Position numbers and translations under genes: made by a program
Notes under the pieces: generated by a model
Databases searched by the model: none
What the model was told of the DNA's origin: nothing
What the model saw: only the letters and a program-made list of their open reading frames with translations
Shown: positions 44,800 through 54,328 of the stretch, one piece after another
Position numbering within the stretch: the first letter of the stretch is position 1
Layout of the letters: every line of letters starts with the position of its first letter
Assembly: GCF_029714405.1 (NCBI RefSeq)
Contig: NZ_CP121650.1
Coordinates: 5,337,001-5,401,000, forward strand
Source of the DNA: Bradyrhizobium sp. CB82
Lineage (GTDB): Bacteria > Pseudomonadota > Alphaproteobacteria > Rhizobiales > Xanthobacteraceae
Length of the DNA stretch: 64,000 bases
Reading direction: 5' to 3'

Positions 44800-46265
44800 C
44801 TCGCAGGCGTGAAGCGCCCCGCCGCCTGCTCGATCACCTCGCCGAGCGAGAACAGCGTCTCTTCATCGAAGGGCCGGCCGATCAGTTGCAGGCCGAGCGG
44901 CAGGCCCTGCGCGTCCTTGCCGGCCGGCACGGCGATGCCGGGCAGGCCGGCCATGTTCACGGTCACTGTGAAGATGTCGTTGAGATACATCTCGACCGGA
45001 TCGGCGCCGCCCTTCTCGCCGATGCCGAAGGCAGCCGACGGCGTCGCCGGCGTCAGGATCGCGTCGACGCCCATGGCGAAGCAATCCTCAAAATCCTTCT
45101 TGATCAGCATCCGCACCTTCTGCGCGCGCAGGTAATAGGCATCGTAATAGCCGGCAGAGAGCACGTAGGTGCCGATCATGACGCGGCGCTTCACCTCGGC
45201 GCCAAAACCTTCAGCGCGGGTGTTCTCGTACATCTCGACGACGTTCCTGCCCTGCTCGCGCAGGCCGTAGCGCACGCCGTCATAGCGCGCCAGGTTCGAG
45301 GAAGCTTCCGCCGGCGCCACGATGTAATAGGCCGGCAGCGCGTATCTGGTGTGCGGCAGCGACACCTCGACGAGCTCGGCGCCGGCCGCTTTCAGCCAGG
45401 CCGCCCCCGCTTCCCAAAGCTTTTCGATCTCGGCCGGCATGCCGTCGAGGCGATATTCCTTGGGAATGCCGATCTTCATGCCTTTCACGGACTTGCCGAC
45501 CGCAGCCTCGTAGTCCGGCACGGCGATGTCGACAGATGTCGTGTCCTTGGGGTCGTGGCCGGCCATCGAGCGCAGCAGCATCGCGCTATCGCGCACGCTG
45601 CGCGCGATGGGACCGGCCTGGTCGAGCGAGGAGGCAAAGGCGACGATGCCCCAGCGCGAGCAGCGGCCGTAGGTCGGCTTGATGCCGACGGTCGCGGTGA
45701 AGGCCGCCGGCTGGCGGATCGAGCCGCCGGTATCGGTCGCGGTCGCGCCCATGCAGAGCAGCGCCGCCACGGCCGAGGCCGAGCCGCCGGACGAGCCGCC
45801 CGGCACCAGCGTCGTGTTGGAGCCCTCGCGCCGCCAGGGATTGCCCACGGCACCGAAGCAGGAGGTCTCGTTCGACGAGCCCATCGCGAACTCGTCGTTG
45901 TTGAGCTTGCCGAGCATCACCGCGCCGTCGCGCCAGAGCTGCGAGGTGATGGTCGATTCGTAGGTCGGCACGAAATTGCCGAGTATCTTCGAACAGGCGG
46001 TGGTGCGCACGCCCTTGGTCGCGAACAGGTCCTTGATGCCGAGCGGAATGCCGGCGAGCGGGCCGGCATCGCCCTTGGCGATCTTGTCATCAGCCTCGCG
46101 CGCCATGGCGCGCGCCTGGTCTGGCGTCTCCAGGACGAAGGCGTTGAGCGCGCGCGCGGCTTCCATCGCGCCCAGATGCGCGTCGGTCAGCTCAAGCGAC
46201 GTGAATGTCTTGTCGGCGAGACCCTTGCGGGCCTCGGCGAGCGTCAGCGATGTCAAATCGGTCAT
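44790..46265 (-). CDS. gatA: Asp-tRNA(Asn)/Glu-tRNA(Gln) amidotransferase subunit A
   Basis: A 491-aa amidase-signature GatA. The Ser-cisSer-Lys triad elements are [14 protein letters not shown] (Lys), [14 protein letters not shown] (Ser nucleophile) and [25 protein letters not shown]. It hydrolyses glutamine to supply ammonia to GatB. Its ATG overlaps the stop of the small upstream gene (AATGA) and its 3' end overlaps the next small gene. Confidence 0.97.
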   Translation of the reverse strand: MTDLTSLTLAEARKGLADKTFTSLELTDAHLGAMEAARALNAFVLETPDQARAMAREADDKIAKGDAGPLAGIPLGIKDLFATKGVRTTACSKILGNFVPTYESTITSQLWRDGAVMLGKLNNDEFAMGSSNETSCFGAVGNPWRREGSNTTLVPGGSSGGSASAVAALLCMGATATDTGGSIRQPAAFTATVGIKPTYGRCSRWGIVAFASSLDQAGPIARSVRDSAMLLRSMAGHDPKDTTSVDIAVPDYEAAVGKSVKGMKIGIPKEYRLDGMPAEIEKLWEAGAAWLKAAGAELVEVSLPHTRYALPAYYIVAPAEASSNLARYDGVRYGLREQGRNVVEMYENTRAEGFGAEVKRRVMIGTYVLSAGYYDAYYLRAQKVRMLIKKDFEDCFAMGVDAILTPATPSAAFGIGEKGGADPVEMYLNDIFTVTVNMAGLPGIAVPAGKDAQGLPLGLQLIGRPFDEETLFSLGEVIEQAAGRFTPARWW

Positions 46266-46486
46266 TTATTGATCGGGCTACAGAAGAACGGAGAGAGGGT
46301 CTTGTCGTTGGCAGGGTCGTCTTGCGTGACGTTTTTCTTGGCGGACGCATTCGCCGCCGCCTCGAGCTGGTCGAGCACGGCATTGACGGCCACGTTGGGA
46401 TCGGCAGCCTTGCCCTGCCGCTCCATCGCGTCGAGATAGTTCATATAGGCCTGATAGGCCTTCTCATCGTCGCATAGCAGGCACAT
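46262..46486 (-). CDS. Small CxxC protein between gatC and gatA (74 aa)
   Basis: A 74-aa protein opening [25 protein letters not shown], with a CxxC pair at residues 2-5 and another Cys near the end (FFCSP). It could bind metal or form a redox pair; function unknown. Its stop overlaps the gatA ATG. No strong ribosome-binding site is seen before its own ATG. Confidence 0.65.
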   Translation of the reverse strand: MCLLCDDEKAYQAYMNYLDAMERQGKAADPNVAVNAVLDQLEAAANASAKKNVTQDDPANDKTLSPFFCSPINK

Positions 46487-46566
46487 CGAACAGCGTCCTG
46501 AATTGCTCTCTTGTTGACGCGCTTTCTTGACGCGAACCGGTATCCACTTCGCTCGAAAACGCTATG

Positions 46567-47013
<447 letters not shown>

Positions 47014-48090
47014 CTAGCCGGCCAGCGCTTTCAGGCGGGCCTGCGCGGATTTGGCCAGCTCCCGGGTCAGTTCGGCCGCGGGCATCTCGCGCCCCATGCC
47101 GATGGCCTGGCCGGCCCAGAGATTGGTGAAATCCACCCTGCCCTGCTTTTCGGCTGCCGCCTTCAGCGGCCCCAGTGCGGTCGCGGCATGAGGAAAGGCC
47201 GGCGCGTCCGGCGAAATCGGGCCGGCCTCGCGCATCAGGCGGTTCTGCACGCCACGCGCGGGCCGGCCGGTCATCACATTGGTAATGACGGTGGAATCGT
47301 CCCGCGCTTCGGCGAGCGCCTTGCGGCCACCGGCGCTGACCTTGGACTCCGGGCAACGCAGATAGGCACTGCCGATCTGCACGCCGGCCGCACCGAGCGC
47401 GAAGGCGGCTGCGATGCCGCGCCCATCCGCGATACCGCCGCAGGCGATCACCGGCACTTTCACGGCATCGACGACCTGCGGCACCAGTGCGAAGGTGCCG
47501 GGCTGCTCCGAGATATTCTCGGTCAGGAACATGCCGCGATGGCCGCCCGCCTCGGCGCCCTGCGCGATCACCGCATCGACGCCGTGCTGCTCGAGCCAGA
47601 CCGCCTCCTTCACCGTGGTGGCGGAGGAAATCACGATGCAGCCGGCCGCCTTGACGCGCTTGAGCAGCGCCGCCTCCGGCAGGCCGAAATGGAAGCTGAC
47701 GACTTCCGGCTTCAACTCTTCGACGACCTCGCAGAACGCCGCATCGAACGGCGCGCGGTTGGCGGCGCTGATCGGCGTCGCCGGATCGAGACCATGCTCT
47801 TTGTAGTAGCCGGCCAGCCGCTGCTTCCAGCGCGCTTCGGCCTCGGCCGTGAGCTCGAGAGGCTTGTGGCAGAAGAAATTCATGTTCACCGGCGCGGTGA
47901 CCTGCTGGCGGATGAGATTGACCTGCTCGCGCGCCTTCTCCGCCGACAGCATCGCGCACGGCAGTGAGCCAAGCGCACCGCCTTTCGCCGCCGCGATCAC
48001 GAGTTCCGCGTCCATCACGCCCGCCATCGGCGCCAGCACGATCGGGAATTCGGTCTTGAAGAGGTCGATCAGTCGACGGTCAGGCCACAT
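47014..48090 (-). CDS. Nitronate monooxygenase-like FMN enzyme (1)
   Basis: A 358-aa NMO/2-nitropropane-dioxygenase-family TIM barrel: FPIVLAPMAGVMDAELVIAAAKGGALG, GVDAVIAQGAEAGGHRG, VPVIACGGIADGRGIAAAFALGAAGVQIG. It uses FMN to oxidise nitronates, or is an enoyl-reductase relative; substrate unproven. It starts 15 bases after the stop of the second NMO gene, so the two are cotranscribed. Confidence 0.9.
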   Translation of the reverse strand: MWPDRRLIDLFKTEFPIVLAPMAGVMDAELVIAAAKGGALGSLPCAMLSAEKAREQVNLIRQQVTAPVNMNFFCHKPLELTAEAEARWKQRLAGYYKEHGLDPATPISAANRAPFDAAFCEVVEELKPEVVSFHFGLPEAALLKRVKAAGCIVISSATTVKEAVWLEQHGVDAVIAQGAEAGGHRGMFLTENISEQPGTFALVPQVVDAVKVPVIACGGIADGRGIAAAFALGAAGVQIGSAYLRCPESKVSAGGRKALAEARDDSTVITNVMTGRPARGVQNRLMREAGPISPDAPAFPHAATALGPLKAAAEKQGRVDFTNLWAGQAIGMGREMPAAELTRELAKSAQARLKALAG

Positions 48091-48105
48091 GGCTGTTCTC
48101 TCGTA

Positions 48106-49086
48106 TTAGGCAGCAGAAGCGATGGAATTGCGCCGGCCGGCCAGCAACTGCTCCGCCTCCGTCGCGATCCGCTCGACGATCTCGGCCGCCGGCGGAATAT
48201 CATGGATCAGGCCGACCGCCTCGCCGGCGATCACGGCAGCAACGTCGAAATTGCCGCTGGCCTTCGCCGCGGCATAGTCCGCCGCAACCTTGGCGACATT
48301 CTGCATCAATTCGACCTCGCGACCCATCCAGCGCCGGGCGTGATCGTTGATCAGGCATCGCCCGGTAAACGGCGCCGGCCACACATTGTTGCGGGACAGA
48401 TCGAAAATGATGCCGCGCACGGTCGAGCCGCTCGTTGCATCACAGATGCGCCGCTTCGCCTCGTCAGCGGCATCGGCCTCCTGGCACGCATAAAAGCGCG
48501 TGCCAAGCAGCACGCCGCTTGCGCCCAGCATCATCATGGCGGCGAGCCCGCGCCCGTCGGCGACGCCGCCGGCGGCGACAACCGGCACTCGCCCCGCCGC
48601 AAGATCGACAATCCCTGGCACGAGATCGACTGTGGTGCGGGATGCACCATGGCCGCCTGCTTCCGTACCTTGCGCGATCAGAATGTCCGCGCCGGCCTCG
48701 AGCGCCTGCCGCGCCATGGCCTCGTCCTGTACCTGGCAGATCAGCCGCGCGCCGGCCGATTTGATCTTCGGGACGAACGGCGCGGGATCGCCGAACGAGA
48801 GCATGATCGCGCTGGGACGCGCCGCGAGCGCGATGTCGAGCAGTTGCGGACACCTGGCGAGGCTCCAGGTGATGAAGCCGATGCCGAACGGTGCGCGCAG
48901 CTCTCTCAGCTTCGACGTCTCCCGCTCCAGCCAGAGCCTTTCGCCATAACCGCCGCCGAGAATGCCAAAGCCGCCCGCGCCGCTCACCGCCGTCACCAGC
49001 CGGCTGCCCGCAACGATGTCCATCGGAGCGAGCAGGATCGGGTGCTGGATGCCAAGCAGCGTGGTAAGCGGTGTGGTGATCGACAT
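48106..49086 (-). CDS. Nitronate monooxygenase-like FMN enzyme (2)
   Basis: A 326-aa NMO-family protein: IQHPILLAPMDIVAGSRLVTAVSGAGGFGILGGGYG, GADILIAQGTEAGGHG, VPVVAAGGVADGRGLAAMMMLGASGVLLGTRF. Diverged from its neighbour (shorter, different C-terminus), so probably a distinct substrate. GGGAGGAG precedes the ATG at 49086. Divergent from a LysR-type gene that may control it. Confidence 0.9.
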   Translation of the reverse strand: MSITTPLTTLLGIQHPILLAPMDIVAGSRLVTAVSGAGGFGILGGGYGERLWLERETSKLRELRAPFGIGFITWSLARCPQLLDIALAARPSAIMLSFGDPAPFVPKIKSAGARLICQVQDEAMARQALEAGADILIAQGTEAGGHGASRTTVDLVPGIVDLAAGRVPVVAAGGVADGRGLAAMMMLGASGVLLGTRFYACQEADAADEAKRRICDATSGSTVRGIIFDLSRNNVWPAPFTGRCLINDHARRWMGREVELMQNVAKVAADYAAAKASGNFDVAAVIAGEAVGLIHDIPPAAEIVERIATEAEQLLAGRRNSIASAA

Positions 49087-49126
49087 GGCTCCTCCCGTCT
49101 GGACAGCGAGAGTAGGCAGGAATAGC

Positions 49127-49143
49127 ATTCTCGAAAATTGAAT
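49127..49143. promoter_or_regulatory. Candidate LysR-type binding palindrome
   Basis: ATTC, 9 bases, GAAT lies in the 95-base divergent gap between the NMO genes and the LysR gene, an interrupted dyad of the T-N11-A kind. Confidence 0.35.
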
Positions 49144-49181
49144 TCTTGCGAACGCTGCCATCTCAAAAACGAAACGAAGTC

Positions 49182-50071
49182 ATGGAACTCAGCGATATCA
49201 AGACCTTTGCCGCGGTCGCCCGCAGCGGCGGCATCACGCGTGCCGCGGAAGAACTCAACACTTGCAGTCGAACGTCACCCAGCGGATCAAGGCGCTGGAG
49301 GTCGAGATCGGCACGCCGCTGTTCGAGCGGCACAGCCGCGGCATGACACTCACCGGCGCCGGCAAGAGGCTCCTGCCCTACGCGCAGAAGATGGCGGCTC
49401 TGTCGCGCGAAGCCGTTCTCGCAGCGCGTGATGATGGCGAGCCCAAGGGGCCGCTCGCGATCGGCTCGATGGAGACGACCGCCGCCGTGCGCCTGCCACC
49501 GCTGCTCGCGGATTTCCACCGCCGCTTTCCTGCTGTGCGGCTGAGCCTGCGCACAGCGACATCAGCCGATCTCGTCGCCGCCGTGCTCGATGGCGTGCTC
49601 GACGGCGCTTTCGTCGCGGGCCCCATCGAGCATGCCGAGATCATCGCAGTCAGCGCCTTCCGCGAGGAGCTGGTGCTGGTCAGCGCGCGCCGCTGGGCGT
49701 CACTGAAGGAGCTGCGCGCAGGCACGCCGGAGTCCGGCCCGACGGCGCTGGTGTTCCGCACCGGCTGCACCTATCGCCAGCGGCTCGAGCAGATCTTCGT
49801 CGAGTTCGGCTGGCCGTCGGCGGCGCGATTCGAGCTCGGCACGCTCGACGGCATGATCGGCTGCGTCGCCGCCGACATGGGGGTAACACTGCTGCCTCGC
49901 GCCGTGGTCGAACGCAGCGCGATGATCGGGAACGTGGCGATCCACGCGCTGCCCCCGGCCTACGCGCGGGTCGAGACGCTGTTCATCCAGCGCTGCGCCG
50001 GCCACCAATACAGCGCGCTTCAGGGTTTTGTATCCTGCCTGAAGGGGGACGACGCAGTCATTGCCGCTTGA
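49182..50071 (+). pseudogene. LysR-family regulator, frameshifted near codon 27
   Basis: The first 26 codons from ATG 49182 give the LysR helix-turn-helix opening MELSDIKTFAAVARSGGITRAAEEL. The phase then changes near 49262, and from there the frame continues VTQRIKALEVEIGTPLFERHSRGMTLTGAGKRL through a full effector-binding domain to 50071. Adding one base between 49260 and 49263 restores a 296-aa protein, the normal LysR length. Either a recent pseudogene or a single-base error. It would be expected to regulate the divergent NMO genes. Confidence 0.75.
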
Positions 50072-50115
50072 GGCGCTTTGCCTCTTTCGCGCTTCGCATG
50101 GTATGCGCTAACGCC

Positions 50116-50607
50116 ATGCCGGCTCCTATCCTACCCCTGGTCGACGCTGCAACCCATTGGCCCGATCGCGGTGCGCTGATCGGGCTCGATCTCGGCACCA
50201 AGACGATCGGTGTTGCCGTCTCCGATCCGGACCGGCGGCTCGCGACCGGCGTCGAGACCATCCAGCGCAAGGCCTTCAGGCAGGATGCTGCGCGCCTGCT
50301 CGCCATTGCCGCCGAGCGCAAGGCAGTCGGCTTCGTGCTTGGGCTTCCCATCAACATGGACGGCAGCGAGGGCCCGCGCGCGCAATCGACCCGCGCCTTC
50401 GCCCGCAACCTTGCCGGCCTCACGGCGCTTGCCATCGGGCTGTGGGACGAGCGCCTCTCGACATCAGCGGTCGAGCGCGAGCTGATCGGCATGGACGTCA
50501 GCCGCGCCAAGCGCGCCGAGGTGATCGACGAGCACGCCGCGATCTTCATCCTGCAAGGCGCGCTCGATCGTCTGGCCAATCTGCGCGACGCACCCGGGAT
50601 GGGCTGA
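50116..50607 (+). CDS. ruvX: Putative pre-16S rRNA nuclease RuvX/YqgF
   Basis: A 163-aa YqgF/RuvX: LIGLDLGTKTIGVAVSDPDRRLATG with the first catalytic Asp, GFVLGLPINMDGSEGPRAQ, and LWDERLSTSAVER. RNase-H-fold nuclease implicated in the maturation of the 16S rRNA 5' end. Start MPAPILPLVD chosen over an upstream in-frame start that would overlap the LysR stop region. Confidence 0.92.
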   Translation: MPAPILPLVDAATHWPDRGALIGLDLGTKTIGVAVSDPDRRLATGVETIQRKAFRQDAARLLAIAAERKAVGFVLGLPINMDGSEGPRAQSTRAFARNLAGLTALAIGLWDERLSTSAVERELIGMDVSRAKRAEVIDEHAAIFILQGALDRLANLRDAPGMG

Positions 50608-50669
50608 CCATGGCGGTGGTGGTTGGCGACAATCACGATGCCGGTTGCGATCGCGTTAGTGGCGACCGT

Positions 50670-51431
50670 TTAAGCATAAGGTCCCATCATGAAGAAGATG
50701 GCCGTGTTGAAAGTCGAATGGATGATCATCGGCAGCCAGGTTGAATTCCTTCGCCAACGGAAATAGCCGAGAGCAAGTCCCGTGAAGAAGATGTTCAGCC
50801 GCCCAAGCCAATCGTATTGCGAGTGACAGATTCCCCATAGGGCTGACGTAAGCACGATAGCCCCGATCGGCCCCAGAAATGTCTGAGACCAGCCGCGAAA
50901 CATGAAGCCCCGAACGATCAACTCCTCCAGGACCGGCGCTGCAATGCAGCCCGTGACGAGCATAATCAGCAATCCGCCAGCACTGCCGACCGCGATATAG
51001 GTATCCTTCGCAGGCGCCTGTGGACCAGCAACAACGTAATTCAATACACACTCGAGGAAGAAGACGACGAGCATGATGCCCAAGGCGCTCAATAGCTCGC
51101 CGGGGCGTGGCCAGTTCAAGGCCAAATACTCCGCGAATTCTCTCCCTGCCTTCCGGATCGCAATCCAAAGTACGGCGATCGCTGCCGGCGTCGCCAAGAT
51201 ATTGCCTGCGCGTTGCCAATTCTCTTGCTTCCATAGTATGTCGATTTGCTCGGACGACAGACCTTTCATCGTGCTCGGTATGCTCAAGATGAAGGTCAGT
51301 ATGAGCATGCCTGCGAATATGTAAGCGATATAAGCGACCAGGACGACGAACAACGTCTCCATGAAATCCCATGTCCGGGGCTGCTCGGTCGGATCCGCGA
51401 CTGAGGGATCGGCATTTTCGATGTTGGACAT
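50670..51431 (-). CDS. CPBP-family intramembrane protease (1)
   Basis: A 253-aa polytopic membrane protein with the CPBP/Abi motifs EELIVRGFMFRGW (motif 1, EExxxR), HSQYDW (motif 2) and IIHSTFN (motif 3), and 7-8 helices. Relatives cleave prenylated proteins in eukaryotes (Rce1) or act in bacteriocin immunity and other roles in bacteria; substrate unknown. Convergent with ruvX; a second homologue lies 237 bases upstream on the same strand. Confidence 0.85.
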   Translation of the reverse strand: MSNIENADPSVADPTEQPRTWDFMETLFVVLVAYIAYIFAGMLILTFILSIPSTMKGLSSEQIDILWKQENWQRAGNILATPAAIAVLWIAIRKAGREFAEYLALNWPRPGELLSALGIMLVVFFLECVLNYVVAGPQAPAKDTYIAVGSAGGLLIMLVTGCIAAPVLEELIVRGFMFRGWSQTFLGPIGAIVLTSALWGICHSQYDWLGRLNIFFTGLALGYFRWRRNSTWLPMIIHSTFNTAIFFMMGPYA

Positions 51432-51547
51432 GTGGGCTTTCGCGACAACTTCGCAGCGAGGGTTGGATCACCTCTACCTAACATAGAGCCATCGGGCCGG
51501 CAATGCCATGGGGAGAGCAGTGTGGGAAGCGCTCCAAGATGCCGTCA

Positions 51548-51617
51548 TTGCCAGCGAAGCGAAGCAATCCAGACTGTCGCCACGGAGGGATCCTGGACTG
51601 CTTCGCTTCGCTGGCAA
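51548..51617. repeat. REP-like palindromic intergenic repeat (copy B)
   Basis: Arms TTGCCAGCGAAGCGAAGCAA (left) and GCTTCGCTTCGCTGGCAA (right) are near-complements. The inner parts GAAGCAATCCAGA and CTGGACTGCTTCG match copy A at 17663-17748. It lies between the two CPBP genes. Confidence 0.78.
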
Positions 51618-51667
51618 GCTCGAGGTCAAACGTCTGCTCGGCCAACGCAAGGATCGAGCGCGCCGGC

Positions 51668-52438
51668 CTAGCTCCCCAGCCACATCGTCAGCACCACCGC
51701 CGTCAGATTGTTCAGCGCATGGAGCACGATCGTGAGCCACAGCGAGTTGCCGCGGTAGCGCATGTAGCCGAACCACAATCCGATCGAGAACACCTCGGCA
51801 AGGAAGTACATGTCGTACTGGAGATGCACGGCCGTCCAGACCAGCGACGACAGGATGATCGCACCGGGCACGCGCAGAAAACTTTCCGACCAGCCACGAT
51901 AGAGGAAGCCTCGCGCGATCACCTCTTCGGACATGGGCGCGGCAATGCTGAAGGCGAGCACGAGCATCGTCGCCGCACCCTTGTCGCGGCCTGATTTCAA
52001 GAGGTCGGTCGTGAAGCCCGGCGTCGCTTCGCGGCCCAGCGCACGCGACATCGCCTCCCAGATCACAACGATCAGGATGAGACCAACCGCCCCGAGCAGA
52101 ATCTGCAGCCAGGACGGCCAGCGCAGCGCAAGGTAGTCGGCGAAGGAAGCTCCCTTCAGGCGAATGGCCAGCCACACTGCGGCGAGCGTGGTCGGAAGGC
52201 CGACGATCACCGAAAGCGCCAGCGCCTGCGGATCGCGGCCGACGGACTCAAGGGACGCCATGTCGAGAGGGACACCGCGATGCACGACCAGATAGACGAC
52301 GGTCCCGACCTGGCCGACGAACATCGCAGCGAAGACGAACACGCCCCACAGCGACGTGCCCCAGAATTTCCAGACGCGCGGCGCGCCCTCGGCGGATGTC
52401 ACGATGAGCGGCGGGTGGTCAGGATTGAGGGTGTCCAT
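51668..52438 (-). CDS. CPBP-family intramembrane protease (2)
   Basis: A 256-aa CPBP membrane protein with SEEVIARGFLYRGW (EExxxR), HLQYDM and VLHALNN in place of the neighbour's HSQYDW and IIHSTFN; about 7 helices. A tandem paralogue of the gene at 50670-51431. ATG 52438 is used; a TTG lies three bases upstream. No strong ribosome-binding site. Confidence 0.85.
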   Translation of the reverse strand: MDTLNPDHPPLIVTSAEGAPRVWKFWGTSLWGVFVFAAMFVGQVGTVVYLVVHRGVPLDMASLESVGRDPQALALSVIVGLPTTLAAVWLAIRLKGASFADYLALRWPSWLQILLGAVGLILIVVIWEAMSRALGREATPGFTTDLLKSGRDKGAATMLVLAFSIAAPMSEEVIARGFLYRGWSESFLRVPGAIILSSLVWTAVHLQYDMYFLAEVFSIGLWFGYMRYRGNSLWLTIVLHALNNLTAVVLTMWLGS

Positions 52439-52495
52439 CAAGAGGCTTTCGTTGGGCGCGACAACTATCGACGGTGTTGAAAGACTGTGCCCCGA

Positions 52496-54139
52496 TCAAG
52501 GCAGCGCCCGCTCCAGCAGTGCGCGAACATCCTCACTCTCCAGCTCCGCCGCGCCATACATGCTGGCGTGACTGGTAGCGAGGCGCGTGGCGGCGAACAA
52601 TTCGGCGTTGCGCGGCGACACAAGGTTGAGCGCCGCGGCGGCTGACAGCAGCGCCAGCTTCTCCACCGCAAGCCGCGCGATGCGCTCGCCGTCGGCGCGG
52701 CGGAACGTCTTGCCGATGAAGCTCACCGCCTCGCCCGGCCCTGGCAGACCCTTGGTCTCGGCAGCCAGGACTTGCAGCACGGCCATCGCCGCATCGGGCT
52801 CGCGCGCGAGTGCCCTCAGCACATCGAGGCACATCACATTGCCCGAGCCTTCCCAGATCGCGTTCACCGGCGCCTCCCGATAGTGGCGCGCCAGAATGCC
52901 GTCTTCGACGTAGCCGTTGCCGCCGAGGCATTCCATCGCCTCATAGAGGAACGCCGGCGCGCTCTTGCACACCCAGTATTTGATTGCGGGCGTCAGCAGC
53001 CGCACGTAGGCGGCCTCGGTCGCATCGTGCGGCGTGCGGTCGAAGGCGCGGCAGAGCCGCATCACCAGAGCGACCGTCGCCTCGACATGCAGCGCCATGT
53101 CGGACAGCACCGCCTGCATCAGCGGCTGATCGGCGAGATGTTTTTGGAACACGCTGCGGTGACGCGCGTGATGCAGCGCATGAGCGAGCCCCGAACGCAT
53201 CAGTCCGGCCGAGGCGATCGCACAATCCTGCCGCGTGAGCTGCACCATCTGTATGATGGTGCGGATCCCCTTGCCCTCCTCGCCGACGGCTTCCGCATAG
53301 GCGCCGACGAACTCGACCTCGGAGGACGCATTGGAGCGGTTGCCGAGCTTGTCCTTCAGCCGCTGGAACTGGATCGCGTTCACCGAGCCGTCCGGCGCGA
53401 AGCGCGGCATGAAGAAACAGGTCAGCCCGCCTTCGGCTTGCGCGAGCACGAGGAAGGCGTCGCACATCGGCGCCGACATGAACCATTTATGGCCGGTGAT
53501 GCGATAAGCGTTCCCATCGCGCACCGCGCGCGTCATGTTGGCGCGAACGTCGGTGCCGCCCTGCTTCTCGGTCATGCCCATGCCGAGCGTCATGCCGCGC
53601 TTGTCCCACCACGGCGCGAAGGTGGGATCGTAACTCTTCGTCGAGAGCACCGGCATCACGCGCGCGAGCAGGTCGGGCTGCATCGCCAGCGCCGCAACGG
53701 AGGCGCGGGTCATGGTGACCGGGCAGAGATGTCCGGTCTCGACTTGCGAGGCGATATAGAATTTGGCCGCGCGAATGACTTCGGCCGCATCGCCCACGGG
53801 CTTTCCGTCCGCAGTCCAGGTGGAGTTGTGCACGCCGGCATGCGCGCTGTGCGCCATCAGCTCGTGATAGGCAGGATGAAACTCGACCTGGTCGCGACGG
53901 TTGCCCTTGGAGTCAAAGGTGCGGAGTTTTGGCGTGTTCTCGTTGGCAATGCGCCCACGCTCGGCCATTGCCGCCGAACCCCAATGCCGGCCGAACGCGG
54001 ACAGCTCCTGTTCGGCAGCAGTCCCGCCATTGGCCCTCACCGCCTCGACCAGCGGCCGGTCCACGGCAAACAGGTCGACGTCCTCGAACGGCGGCGACTG
54101 GTTGAAGACCTCGTGGGTTGCGAAGCTCGGCTGGGTCAT
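52496..54139 (-). CDS. Acyl-CoA dehydrogenase, AidB-like
   Basis: A 547-aa AidB-type acyl-CoA dehydrogenase: THEVFNQSPPFEDVDLFAVDRPL opening, YDPTFAPWWDKRGMTLGMGMTEKQGGTDVRANMTRA, ITGHKWFMSAPMCDAFLVLAQ and ECLGGNGYVEDGILARHYREAPVNAIWEGSGNVMCLDVLRAL. FAD-binding. AidB is linked to protection from alkylating agents, but most relatives probably act on acyl-CoA substrates. Starts 39 bases from a structured intergenic repeat upstream. Confidence 0.92.
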   Translation of the reverse strand: MTQPSFATHEVFNQSPPFEDVDLFAVDRPLVEAVRANGGTAAEQELSAFGRHWGSAAMAERGRIANENTPKLRTFDSKGNRRDQVEFHPAYHELMAHSAHAGVHNSTWTADGKPVGDAAEVIRAAKFYIASQVETGHLCPVTMTRASVAALAMQPDLLARVMPVLSTKSYDPTFAPWWDKRGMTLGMGMTEKQGGTDVRANMTRAVRDGNAYRITGHKWFMSAPMCDAFLVLAQAEGGLTCFFMPRFAPDGSVNAIQFQRLKDKLGNRSNASSEVEFVGAYAEAVGEEGKGIRTIIQMVQLTRQDCAIASAGLMRSGLAHALHHARHRSVFQKHLADQPLMQAVLSDMALHVEATVALVMRLCRAFDRTPHDATEAAYVRLLTPAIKYWVCKSAPAFLYEAMECLGGNGYVEDGILARHYREAPVNAIWEGSGNVMCLDVLRALAREPDAAMAVLQVLAAETKGLPGPGEAVSFIGKTFRRADGERIARLAVEKLALLSAAAALNLVSPRNAELFAATRLATSHASMYGAAELESEDVRALLERALP

Positions 54140-54177
54140 TGTGCGTTCCCGGTTGAATATACCCGCACCGGCAGTGC

Positions 54178-54293
54178 CACCTCTCCCAAGAGGAGAGGTC
54201 GCGCCGAAGGCACGGGTGAGAGGTTACGCTCTACCGAGGGACCTGATCCCCTCACCCGGCGCTCCGCGCCGACCTCTCCCTTTGGGAGAGGTA
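54178..54293. repeat. Structured intergenic repeat
   Basis: Contains CACCTCTCCCAAGAGGAGAG near the left edge and ACCTCTCCCTTTGGGAGAGG near the right, each itself a hairpin, with CTCACCC / GGGTGAG between. The outer parts resemble the palindrome after chrA at 14113-14137. Confidence 0.65.
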
Positions 54294-54328
54294 ACCCGAC
54301 GCGTGGCTGCTTCCGCCTCAGTTGCACT

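Noticed and set aside
44886..46439. A 517-codon open frame opposite gatA
   Set aside because: Antisense shadow of gatA in GC-rich DNA; no recognisable domain.
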